DNA from: Verrucomicrobiota bacterium
Lineage (GTDB): Bacteria > Verrucomicrobiota > Verrucomicrobiia > Chthoniobacterales > UBA10450
Length of the DNA: 5,997 nt
Reading direction: 5' to 3'
Assembly (NCBI GenBank): GCA_003219995.1
Contig: QHRC01000219.1
Span: forward strand, 1-5,997
The translations under genes were made by a program, and so were the position numbers. The notes below the pieces were generated by a model, which saw only the letters and a list, made by a program, of their open reading frames with translations, had not been told where the DNA came from and did no database searches. Of the stretch, positions 1-5,997 are shown in pieces. Positions within the stretch are counted from its first letter, which is position 1, and each line of letters starts with the position of its first letter.

Positions 1-1104
1 ATAAAAGAAGGACGTGCACCGGAACCTGGCGAAGCCGTCCGCATTTCGGTGGACGTGGACCGGCGGAGCGCCATCCAGCGGCATCACACGGTGACGCATT
101 TGTTACATTGGGCACTGCACGAAATTGTTTCGCGAGATGCTGCGCAGAAGGGAAGTTACGTCGGGCCGGACAAACTGACGTTCGATTTCATCTGTGCAGC
201 GCTGACGCCGCAACAAAAACGCGACGTCGAAAAATTGGTCAACGAGAAGATCGCTGAAAATGCGCCGGTTTCCTGGACGGAAATTCCGTACGCCGAAGCG
301 AGAAAGCGCAAGGGCATTCAACAATTCTTCGGCGAGAAGTATGGGGACACTGTACGTGTCGTTCAGATCGGCGGCGAATCGAAGGCGCTCGATGGTTACT
401 CGATGGAACTCTGTGGCGGCACGCACGTAAGATCGACAAGTGAAATCGGATCGTTTCGCATTGTGAAAGAAGAAGCGATCGCCGCGGGCATTCGCCGAAT
501 CGAAGCGGTTGCGGGCGATGCCGCGCGCGATTGGGCGCAGCAGGAAGCGACAAAGCAACAGGAAAGATTTGATGCGCTCGCGCGGAAGAAATCCGACATC
601 GCGACGTTGCCGGCTTTTTCAAACGAAGACGAAACGGCGGAGATGCTAAAACAGATCGACGTGCGCGCCGCGCATTTGGAAAAAGTAGATGTCGATGTTC
701 GGGAATGGGAGAAGAAGAATGCCAAGGCAAGCGACGCCCGGATAAAGAGCCGCGCTGCCGAGATCGCGAAGGAGCTCGCCGCTTCATGCGCGGGGAAAGA
801 TTTCTGCGTTACGGAAGTCCCAAACGCGGACGGGAAGTTGCTCGGCGCGGTCGCCGACGCGCTCAAGACTAAATTTAAGGGGCCAATCTTTCTGGCCGGG
901 GCGATTGATGGACGAGTGGCGCTTATCGCGTCGGTACCAAACGAAATGACTTCGAAGTTTCAGGCGAACAAGTTGATCCAGGAAACAGCGCCGATCGTTG
1001 GCGGCAAAGGCGGCGGCCGTCCGGAGAATGCGCAAGGCGTAGGCACCGACGCTTCAAAAATCGATCAGGCGCTCGATAGGGCAAAAAAGATTTTCACGGC
1101 TTAG
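1..1104 (+). CDS. alaS: Alanyl-tRNA synthetase, C-terminal part (5' end outside window)
   Basis: The frame is open from the first base (367 residues visible), so this is the last two-fifths or so of a protein that is usually about 870-930 residues. Numbering from the window edge, the editing domain shows the two halves of the conserved zinc site: HxxxH at residues 29-33 (HTVTH, followed by LLH) and CxxxH at 138-142 (CGGTH). This domain hydrolyses Ser- or Gly-mischarged tRNA-Ala. A charged, probably helical linker follows (about 180-255). Then comes the C-Ala/DHHA1 domain, which helps bind tRNA, with its glycine-rich signature GGKGGGRP at 334-341. The aminoacylation domain and the true start lie upstream. 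A GTG at 49 is only an internal valine codon, since the frame continues upstream with synthetase-like sequence. The visible part has no lesions and keeps the metal ligands. The next gene starts 9 bases after the stop, so read-through transcription is likely. Confidence 0.97.
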   Translation: MKEGRAPEPGEAVRISVDVDRRSAIQRHHTVTHLLHWALHEIVSRDAAQKGSYVGPDKLTFDFICAALTPQQKRDVEKLVNEKIAENAPVSWTEIPYAEARKRKGIQQFFGEKYGDTVRVVQIGGESKALDGYSMELCGGTHVRSTSEIGSFRIVKEEAIAAGIRRIEAVAGDAARDWAQQEATKQQERFDALARKKSDIATLPAFSNEDETAEMLKQIDVRAAHLEKVDVDVREWEKKNAKASDARIKSRAAEIAKELAASCAGKDFCVTEVPNADGKLLGAVADALKTKFKGPIFLAGAIDGRVALIASVPNEMTSKFQANKLIQETAPIVGGKGGGRPENAQGVGTDASKIDQALDRAKKIFTA

Positions 1105-1113
1105 CGGCGCGTT

Positions 1114-1880
1114 ATGGATCTGCGACTTGGAGATAAGATCGCATTTGTGCGATCGCGAGTCGATTAGCGCGCGAAAGTGCGGAAGTCGTTATCAACGGGC
1201 GAACCGAGGAGCGAGTTCGCGAGGCCGTCGCGCAGATCAAGAAAGACTCACGCGATGCGAACGTTCGTGGGATCGCCGCTGACTTGGGCAGCGCGCAAGG
1301 TTGCGGCGAGGTCGTGCGCCAATTGCCGCGCGTGGATATCCTGGTCAACAACGTCGGCATTTTCGAGCCGAAGCCTTTTGAAAGAATCACCGATGAGGAT
1401 TGGGACAAATTCTTCGCGGTGAACGTGATGTCGGGAGTGCGATTGAGCCGCGCGTATCTCCCGGCAATGAAGGAACGAAACTGGGGCCGGATCGTTTTCA
1501 TCTCGAGCGAATCAGCACTGCAGATTCCCGCCGAGATGATCCACTACGGCACAACCAAAACGGCACAGCTCGCCATCGCGCGCGGACTCGCTGAGACCTG
1601 CCAGAGCACAAACGTGACCGTGAATTCGGTGTTGCCGGGTCCGACGGCATCGGAAGGAGTCACCCAGTTTGTTTCCAACCTTGCCGCCGAGAATAAAATC
1701 AGCGCGAAAGAATTCGAGAAAGAGTTCTTCAAGAGTGCGCGGCCGACCTCGATCCTGCAGCGATTTATCGCGCCCGATGAGATCGCCAGTGTCGTCGCCT
1801 TCGTTTGCAGTCCGCTCGCTTCCTCGATCAACGGCGCGGCGGTGCGCGCGGACGGCGGCGTCGTGCGATCGATTGGCTAG
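1114..1880 (+). pseudogene. Short-chain dehydrogenase/reductase, frameshifted with NAD(P)-binding motif missing
   Basis: The product belongs to the classical SDR family of NAD(P)-dependent oxidoreductases; the substrate is unknown. The ATG at 1114 opens with MDLRLGDKIAFV, a normal SDR first strand, but that frame stops at 1165-1167. The rest of the protein continues in another frame from about 1149 (AIASRLARESAEVVINGR...) to the TAG at 1878. That part holds the NNxG motif (NNVG, 1347-1358), the catalytic Ser (codon 1506), Tyr (1545) and Lys (1557) in YGTTK, and a C-terminal ADGG. The TGxxxGIG dinucleotide loop expected between the two parts is absent. A loss of 28 bases (nine codons plus one base) would explain both the missing loop and the frame change, and would restore a protein of about 264 residues, normal for the family. 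The intact body resembles the uncharacterised YkvO-like group, by recall only. A TTG at 1284 could open a 198-aa product, but that would lack half of the Rossmann fold. Real decay and sequence error cannot be separated here. Confidence 0.85.
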
Positions 1881-1893
1881 CGGCGCTCGCCAT

Positions 1894-2609
1894 TCACGGC
1901 GCGCTCACTGTCGGGTAGCGCGCATTTTTGATGAGACGTTTCAAATTTTTGCCTTTAATTGACATCCGATAAAGCGAGGCCGATTTCTTGCCGGTGGGTT
2001 GACTCAAAAACAAAATATTGTCGTTGTCGATCCAGCAACCGTCCCAGCCGAAGAGCGTTTTCCGCGTGATGCGCACCGCTTTTTGCATCGCGACTTCGAA
2101 TATCCACAATGCTGGTGGCGGTCCATCCCAATCCCTGCGGTGATGTTCCTCGCCCATGTCGATGGAAAGAAGCAAACGTTTACCGTCGGGCGAGATCGCG
2201 ATGCGTCCGTCGCCGCTCATGCCGCCGTTGGGAATGACCTTCTCGATTTTCCATTGCGCGAGGACGGCGCCGTCGAGACTGATCTGGCAGATATTGGTCA
2301 CCAGACCAGATAGTAAGAATTGTCGCTTGGCACATCTTTGAAGATGGTCGCTTTGCCACCGGCGATTTCTACGACTGCAATGCGTCGCGCATAACTCGCC
2401 CCGGATTTTTCGACGGTGACAAACGCGACGCGGGTGCTGTCCGGCGAGATTGCGGGAAAAATCCCGTCAGCAATTTTTTTCTCGGCGGTTCCATTCAAGT
2501 TTGCGATCCAAACGGCGTCATCGCGCTCGAACGCGATGTAACGTTCGCCGGCAGTAGCAAGTCCCATCGAGGCAGACAAAAAAGCCAGGACGGAGAGACA
2601 GCTTTTCAT
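1894..2609 (-). pseudogene. Secreted TolB/PD40-like beta-propeller protein, split into two frames
   Basis: The ATG at 2609-2607 gives a Sec signal peptide of about 20 residues (MKSCLSVLAF..., hydrophobic core, likely cut after A-T-A before GERY), so the product should be exported to the periplasm. There is no lipobox. The first frame gives 103 residues with one PD40-like strand (FPAISPDSTRVAFVT, residues 51-65) and ends at a TGA (2300-2298) after NSYYLVW. The remaining 134-135 residues lie in the next frame from 2301 to the TGA at 1896-1894. They hold a second signature (GRIAISPDGKRLLLSID) and a third, weaker blade (GWDGCWIDNDNILFLSQ). The break falls where a WSPDG-type strand is expected, so a short deletion of 3n+1 bases is likely. 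The second frame could instead start at GTG 2301, which overlaps the stop as GTGA and could allow coupled re-initiation. Joined, the protein is short (about 237 residues), with few blades. It follows the DUF3667 gene by 22 bases and was probably cotranscribed with it. Its function is unknown; such propellers usually bind partners or ligands. Confidence 0.75.
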
Positions 2610-2631
2610 CCTTCGCAATTTGCCCGATCCT

Positions 2632-3744
2632 TCAAGGCAATGCCAGCGTGACCAGAAACGTGGCGAAGAGCGCAATGGAAAGAACGACCAAATAAGCAAC
2701 ACCGCCAAGGCAGAATTTTACCAGGCTGATGAACCATCCCTGGCGATAAACGCGGCGGATCGAGAAGAGTATCTGGAGCGCAAACGTCGTCCAGAGAACG
2801 GCGCTTACCCATCCGACCATGTTCGCCGCGACCCGGTTCAAGCCGATTGTGGCAAAAACAATCAGGATGATTCCGACATAAGCAAAGGTGTGAATGTGCA
2901 GCGCATAGACTAGATGGTCGATGTAAAAAACGCGGCGCCGGACGTAGAGAATCTTGAGTACAAAAGCGAAGAGCGGAATGCAACAGAGCATCATGTAAGG
3001 CAGATTGTTAAAGAGAGTCAGGAGAAACAGCTGCAGGTTCGTGCCGCGCTCGCCGATTTTTTCTTTGTAACGGCCCTCCAGCCATTTCTCAAACGACGCA
3101 GACGGCTCCTTGGACCCCGTTTTTAGGATTGGTCCAAAGTCCTTCTCGGGAGGGCTATGCTCCTCCGGCTTGGGCGAAGCTTTCTCGGTTTGCGCGGTTG
3201 GCGCAGGCGGAGGGCTGTTGAGATTCAATGCATCCTGAATCTTCTGGCGCGCTTCCGGCGGGATGTCTTCGTTCTTAAGTTCTGCCGCGATCTCGTCGCG
3301 GTCTTTTGGCGATAGCTTGCCGGGCTGAAGATGAATTGATTTTGCCCAATGATTAACGGCAAAGAAAAACAGGATGCTTGCAAGCAGATACAACCGGAGA
3401 GGATGCACATGTCGGATGCGTTTGCCGGCAAGGAATTCATTCGTTAGGCGCCACGGCCTCGTGACGAGAAGTCCGATGGTGCCGAAGAATTTCGAATCCC
3501 AACTTAGAAATGAATCTAGAACATCAACAATCACGTGCCGGAACGACCGCCGATAATCAACCGCCGCCTGACCGCACTGCGCGCAATAGCGTCCGGTCAA
3601 CTGTGCGCCACAATTCTCGCAATGCGTTAGCGGTGGGCGTTGCCGTTTGCGGCGGCCGAAAAACCTTCTTCTGCCACTAGAGCGCCCTTCCAGCGCTGAA
3701 ATCGCCGTGTCACCCAGGATGAACTTCGCTGGTTCGTCGGACAT
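2632..3744 (-). CDS. DUF3667-like zinc-ribbon integral membrane protein
   Basis: A 370-residue protein of unknown function. A basic N-terminus (residues 23-36, Arg/Lys-rich) precedes a four-cysteine zinc ribbon, CxxC-x8-CxxC (C42, C45, C54, C57), ending in CGQ. Next come the family-like segments RPWRLTNEFLAGKR (96-109) and HPLRLYLLASILFFF (114-128), the latter entering the first membrane helix. A long soluble loop (about 132-245) has a Pro/Glu/Lys-rich stretch at 176-215. The C-terminal half has about four more helices (about 248-268, 277-300, 308-328 and 342-368). A His-containing DHLVYALHIHTF motif at 276-287 fits DUF3667 as I remember it. The ATG at 3744 is chosen because it is the first start in the frame and lies before the zinc ribbon with room for an N-terminal tail. 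The gene lies 52 bases after the small membrane protein gene and 22 bases before the propeller gene on the same strand. The family has no established biochemical role, so none is assigned. Confidence 0.85.
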   Translation of the reverse strand: MSDEPAKFILGDTAISALEGRSSGRRRFFGRRKRQRPPLTHCENCGAQLTGRYCAQCGQAAVDYRRSFRHVIVDVLDSFLSWDSKFFGTIGLLVTRPWRLTNEFLAGKRIRHVHPLRLYLLASILFFFAVNHWAKSIHLQPGKLSPKDRDEIAAELKNEDIPPEARQKIQDALNLNSPPPAPTAQTEKASPKPEEHSPPEKDFGPILKTGSKEPSASFEKWLEGRYKEKIGERGTNLQLFLLTLFNNLPYMMLCCIPLFAFVLKILYVRRRVFYIDHLVYALHIHTFAYVGIILIVFATIGLNRVAANMVGWVSAVLWTTFALQILFSIRRVYRQGWFISLVKFCLGGVAYLVVLSIALFATFLVTLALP

Positions 3745-3796
3745 CGCGCCGTCAGCTTAGAAAAATCAAGTCCGCACGTCTATGCAGAATGTCTTT

Positions 3797-4009
3797 TTAC
3801 TCGCGCAGGAAGAGAAGAGCGGCTGTTCCAAACACTCCAATCGCGTACAACATTACGGCATCGGCGATGAAATAAGGGAAAATCATCAGGGCGAGGCCGC
3901 AAAGCATGATCTTCCACAGGTTCATGCGCTTGCCGTAAATGAAGGCGACAAAACCAATCGACCCGAAAACGAAACCACCGATCAAGTTTGCGGAGCTTGT
4001 TTCGAACAT
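3797..4009 (-). CDS. Small conserved membrane protein (70 aa), function unknown
   Basis: A 70-residue, strongly hydrophobic protein. A first helix at about residues 8-25 (LIGGFVFGSIGFVAFIYG) is followed by a short basic turn, KRMNLWK. Two further hydrophobic segments follow, about 33-48 (IMLCGLALMIFPYFIA) and 50-67 (AVMLYAIGVFGTAALLFL). The G-x-x-F-G-x-I-G-F and YGKR pattern is familiar from small hypothetical membrane proteins that automated annotation sometimes calls 'amino acid transport protein'; I know of no experimental support for that name. The ATG at 4009 is the natural start because the first helix begins soon after it, although no clear Shine-Dalgarno sequence precedes it. It is the first gene of a minus-strand group, 52 bases ahead of the DUF3667-like gene and divergent from the amino acid permease. 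A real gene is supported by the coherent helix pattern and the fit to the gene layout. Confidence 0.75.
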   Translation of the reverse strand: MFETSSANLIGGFVFGSIGFVAFIYGKRMNLWKIMLCGLALMIFPYFIADAVMLYAIGVFGTAALLFLRE

Positions 4010-4172
4010 GTTGCGCCAGGATCGTTCGTCACGCGGGTGGATCGAGCAGTCCCGTGTTCGATGCTAAAATTTGGCGGTGAAGCCGCACATTAATTAACAT
4101 CGCCCGACGGAGCGGTCGATCCACCTCACCAGATCGACATCGAAACTTAAGATTGACCAGCCAAAGCTGTTG
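4010..4172. promoter_or_regulatory. Divergent intergenic region, probable promoters both ways
   Basis: These 163 bases separate the starts of the small membrane protein gene (leftward) and the permease gene (rightward), so promoters for both should lie here. An AT-rich island with the palindrome TTAATTAA (4091-4098) and the run GCTAAAATTTGG just to its left are the only stretches that look like -10 material. No convincing -35/-10 pair can be chosen by eye in either direction. A 10-bp inverted repeat spans the middle and is listed separately. No clear ribosome binding site precedes either start. An overlapping minus-strand open frame here (4029-4373) has the composition of a shadow. Confidence 0.4.
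4036..4125. repeat. Widely spaced 10-bp inverted repeat in the divergent intergenic region
   Basis: GGTGGATCGA at 4036-4045 is the exact reverse complement of TCGATCCACC at 4116-4125, with 70 bases between the arms. The arms flank the AT-rich TTAATTAA island, where promoters would be expected. This could be a paired operator or a long-range RNA stem in either transcript. A match of this size can also arise by chance, because GATCGA-like words are frequent in this genome. Confidence 0.35.
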
Positions 4173-5801
4173 ATGACACGATCTCGCGCCGTGGCCCTTC
4201 ACCTTTTCAGAACCAAAAGCGCCGATCATTTGATTGCTGAGGCAGCCGCGCCCGAGCGCCAAATGAAGCGTGCACTCGGCCCGTTTGCTCTCACCTGCAT
4301 TGGCATTGGCGCCATTATCGGGACGGGAATTTTTGCGCTGGCGGGAACGGCGGCAGCGGGCGAGCAGGCACAAGTCATCGGGTCAATTTGGAAAACGCCG
4401 GTACTGAATTTCGTGCAGTCGTGGATTACGCACGCACCCCTGGTGTTTAGCCGGCCGGGTGCGGGTCCGGCTGTTATGCTTTCGTTCGTAATAGCCGGGA
4501 TCGCGTGCGGATTCGCTGCGCTTTGTTATGCCGAGCTCGCCGCGATGATTCCGGTTTCGGGATCGGCTTACACCTATTCCTACGCGACGCTCGGTGAAAT
4601 CATCGCGTGGATCATCGGTTGGGACCTCATTCTTGAATACGCAGTTGGCAACATGGCGGTCGCAGTCGGCTGGTCCGGCTATTTCGTTAGACTGTGTGGC
4701 AGCCTCTTTGGTCTGAAATTCCCGCTTTGGCTGGTGAACGATCACACAACAGCGACGGGCATTGTAGCGCAGGGCGGCGACGCGCTCACAAACTATTCGT
4801 CGACGACGCTTCCAACTATTGCCGGCCGCGCAATTGCACTAAATCTTCCAGCGCTTCTCATTGTCGCGGCCGTGACGGCGCTTTTGATCTACGGAATTCG
4901 TGAGAGCGCGCGGACGAATACGACCATCGTCATCATCAAGGTCACCGTGGTCGTGTTTGTGATTTCATTTGGTGCTTTCCTGGTTCACCCGACCAATTGG
5001 CATCCTTTTCTTCCGACTGGAATTGGCGGTGTAATGAGCGGTGCGGCGATCGTGTTTTTCGCCTTTATTGGATTCGATGCCGTCTCAACGACTGCGGAGG
5101 AAACAAAAAACCCGCAGCGCGACATGCCGATCGGAATCATCGCGAGCCTCATTATTTGCACAGTGCTTTACGTCTTAATGGCTGGGGTTATTACTGGCAT
5201 GCGAACGTATACCACTTACCTGGGCGATCCTGCGGCAGTCGCGACCGCCTTCTCCGATCGACCCTGGGCCACGGCGCTCATCAGTGCCGGGGCGCTGGCA
5301 GGCATTACTTCTGTCCTGCTCGTTTTCCAACTCGGTCAGCCCCGCATTTTTATGGCGATGGCGCGCGATGGGCTGTTGCCGGGATACTTCGCGAAGATTC
5401 ACCCACGGTTTCGGACTCCGCATATCACCACCATTTGGACCGGTGTAGCCGTTGGTGGTGTTGCCATGTTGACCGACATCGGCTCGCTCGCCGATCTCAC
5501 CAACATCGGGACGCTCTTCGCCTTTGTTCTCGTCTGCCTCGGTGTGATTATTTTACGGCGCAAGAATGCTGACCGCCCGCGGCCATTCCGTGTGCCTTTC
5601 GTTCCGTTATTTCCGATTTTGGGCGTTCTCTTTTGCGGCGTGCTGATGCTGAGTTTGCCGATCGAAACCTGGATACGCTTCTTTGTCTGGCTCGCGATCG
5701 GCCTTTGCATTTATTTCTTCTACGGCGTGTGGCACAGCAAACTGCGCGGCGGCGTTGACGTCGGCGAAACCGAAAATATTTTCCCGCCGGTCGAGCCCTA
5801 A
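4173..5801 (+). CDS. APC-superfamily amino acid permease (cationic amino acid transporter type)
   Basis: A 542-residue inner-membrane transporter with about 12-14 helices. Helix 1 carries the family signature GIGAIIGTGIF (44-54), the broken-helix substrate site of LeuT-fold APC carriers. Other family landmarks are CYAELAAMIPVSGSAYTY (118-135), FFAFIGFDAVSTTAEETKNP (295-314), QPRIFMAMARDGLLP (389-403) and PFRVPFVP (471-478). Together with the N-terminal LFRTKS...LGPFALTCIG they match the CAT/YfnA-like branch, which moves amino acids, often cationic or broad-range, usually with protons. Substrate specificity cannot be read from the sequence. The loop between helices 1 and 2 (about 62-98) is some 35 residues longer than in short family members, and another extension lies at about 182-215. 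The ATG at 4173 is preferred over the TTG directly before it at 4170. The gene stands alone on its strand, divergent from the small membrane protein gene, and ends in a hairpin shared with the convergent gene downstream. Confidence 0.93.
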   Translation: MTRSRAVALHLFRTKSADHLIAEAAAPERQMKRALGPFALTCIGIGAIIGTGIFALAGTAAAGEQAQVIGSIWKTPVLNFVQSWITHAPLVFSRPGAGPAVMLSFVIAGIACGFAALCYAELAAMIPVSGSAYTYSYATLGEIIAWIIGWDLILEYAVGNMAVAVGWSGYFVRLCGSLFGLKFPLWLVNDHTTATGIVAQGGDALTNYSSTTLPTIAGRAIALNLPALLIVAAVTALLIYGIRESARTNTTIVIIKVTVVVFVISFGAFLVHPTNWHPFLPTGIGGVMSGAAIVFFAFIGFDAVSTTAEETKNPQRDMPIGIIASLIICTVLYVLMAGVITGMRTYTTYLGDPAAVATAFSDRPWATALISAGALAGITSVLLVFQLGQPRIFMAMARDGLLPGYFAKIHPRFRTPHITTIWTGVAVGGVAMLTDIGSLADLTNIGTLFAFVLVCLGVIILRRKNADRPRPFRVPFVPLFPILGVLFCGVLMLSLPIETWIRFFVWLAIGLCIYFFYGVWHSKLRGGVDVGETENIFPPVEP

Positions 5802-5818
5802 GATCGACAATCGATCTT
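5800..5818. terminator. Candidate bidirectional terminator hairpin between convergent genes
   Basis: A perfect 8-bp stem with a 3-base loop, AAGATCGA-CAA-TCGATCTT, begins within the permease stop codon and ends 5 bases before the stop codon of the convergent gene. Its position between two converging 3' ends fits a shared terminator or RNA 3'-end stabiliser. The stem has only 3 G-C pairs and no T-tract follows on either side, so it does not meet the classical intrinsic terminator pattern. Confidence 0.45.
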
Positions 5819-5823
5819 CTGCG

Positions 5824-5997
5824 CTACGCGGCTTGCGCGTGGCAAGCTTTGTCGTCGGCTTCCAGCCAGTCGAACAAAGTCGTCTTGGCCGGATCGAGGC
5901 CGAGCGGCTTCACTTGCTCGACGAACCAATCGCGCCGTTCCGGGTCGTTGTAGGGACTCATCAATTCAACTTCGTCAGCCCAGCGTTTGATTTCATC
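5824..5997 (-). CDS. Unrecognised protein, C-terminal 57 residues (start outside window)
   Basis: A minus-strand frame enters from the right edge and stops at the TAG at 5826-5824. The visible tail is mostly acidic and soluble, with aromatic residues: EIKRWADEVELMSPYNDPERRDW is followed by FVEQVKPLGLDPAKTTLFDWLEADDKACHAQAA. It looks helical (two or three short helices with conserved-looking Trp residues), with no membrane segment and no metal or catalytic motif I can name. It is convergent with the permease, 22 bases apart stop to stop, and shares the hairpin between them. The protein-like composition and clean stop position support a real gene. Its family is not recognised, and the rest lies outside the window. 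Confidence 0.65.
   Translation of the reverse strand, partial: DEIKRWADEVELMSPYNDPERRDWFVEQVKPLGLDPAKTTLFDWLEADDKACHAQAA

Noticed and set aside
103..866. Several minus-strand open frames (103-558, 239-787, 396-866) opposite alaS
   Set aside because: They are antisense to clearly conserved alaS sequence, and their Arg/Ser/Ala-rich composition is typical of the reverse complement of a GC-rich gene.
1112..1831. Minus-strand frames (1112-1501, 1544-1831) and an alternative plus frame (1177-1422) over the SDR gene
   Set aside because: The conserved SDR motifs lie in one plus frame across this region; the others have no coherent family features.
1284..1880. A separate intact 198-residue gene starting at TTG 1284
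   Set aside because: SDR-like sequence continues in the same frame upstream to about 1149, so the TTG is an internal Leu codon and the gene is better described as a frameshifted full-length SDR.
1881..1893. Terminator between the convergent SDR and propeller genes
   Set aside because: The GC-rich bases around this gap allow only 3- to 4-bp stems and no T-run is present.
2610..2708. Longer start for the propeller gene at 2708
   Set aside because: It would overlap the end of the DUF3667-like gene and put 33 unlikely residues before a good signal peptide that begins at ATG 2609.
2620..3126. Plus-strand frames (2620-2913, 2914-3126) opposite the DUF3667-like gene
   Set aside because: They are antisense to a coherent zinc-ribbon and multi-helix protein, and their composition is charged and unstructured.
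4029..4373. Minus-strand open frame of 114 residues overlapping the permease start
   Set aside because: It is antisense to conserved permease coding sequence, is rich in Arg, Cys and Ser as shadow frames are, and shows no domain or helix pattern.
1..5997. CRISPR array, tRNA, insertion sequence, phage or toxin-antitoxin module
   Set aside because: I found no direct repeat series, tRNA-like fold, transposase or integrase motifs, or paired small toxin-antitoxin frames anywhere in the window.

Overview
The window looks like ordinary bacterial chromosome of moderately high GC (mid-50s % by eye) with tightly packed genes on both strands. The C-terminal half of alanyl-tRNA synthetase shows that it is cellular chromosome and not a mobile element. 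The mix of a DUF3667-type zinc-ribbon membrane protein, a 70-residue two- to three-helix membrane protein and a cationic-amino-acid-transporter-type permease with long extra loops suggests a soil bacterium of the Verrucomicrobiota or a similar phylum. That placement is an inference from gene content, not from a marker tree.

Layout. Positions 1-1104 (+) hold the 3' part of alaS, which runs off the left edge. Nine bases later a short-chain dehydrogenase/reductase gene begins (1114-1880, +). Its reading frame is broken near 1149, exactly where the NAD(P)-binding TGxxxGIG motif should be. Convergent with it and 13 bases away is a minus-strand group. Read in the direction of transcription it contains a 70-aa membrane protein (4009-3797), a 370-aa DUF3667-like membrane protein (3744-2632) and a short secreted beta-propeller (TolB/PD40-like) protein (2609-1894). 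The propeller gene is itself split into two frames at about 2300, joined by a GTGA stop/start overlap. A 163-base divergent intergenic region (4010-4172) separates this group from an APC-superfamily amino acid permease (4173-5801, +). An 8-bp-stem hairpin follows the permease stop, and the C-terminal end of an unrecognised convergent gene (5824-5997, -) closes the window.

Function. alaS is housekeeping. The dehydrogenase is probably inactive as written. The three minus-strand genes may form one transcript for envelope proteins of unknown role. The permease probably imports amino acids in exchange with protons.

No CRISPR array, tRNA, rRNA, insertion sequence or phage gene is visible, and I find no convincing new multi-gene system. 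The most notable points are the two frame-breaking lesions about 1.15 kb apart, each falling where a family signature motif is expected, and the unexplained DUF3667/propeller/small-membrane-protein group. Both lesions could be real gene decay or sequence/assembly errors. No stretch longer than 300 bases lacks a gene.
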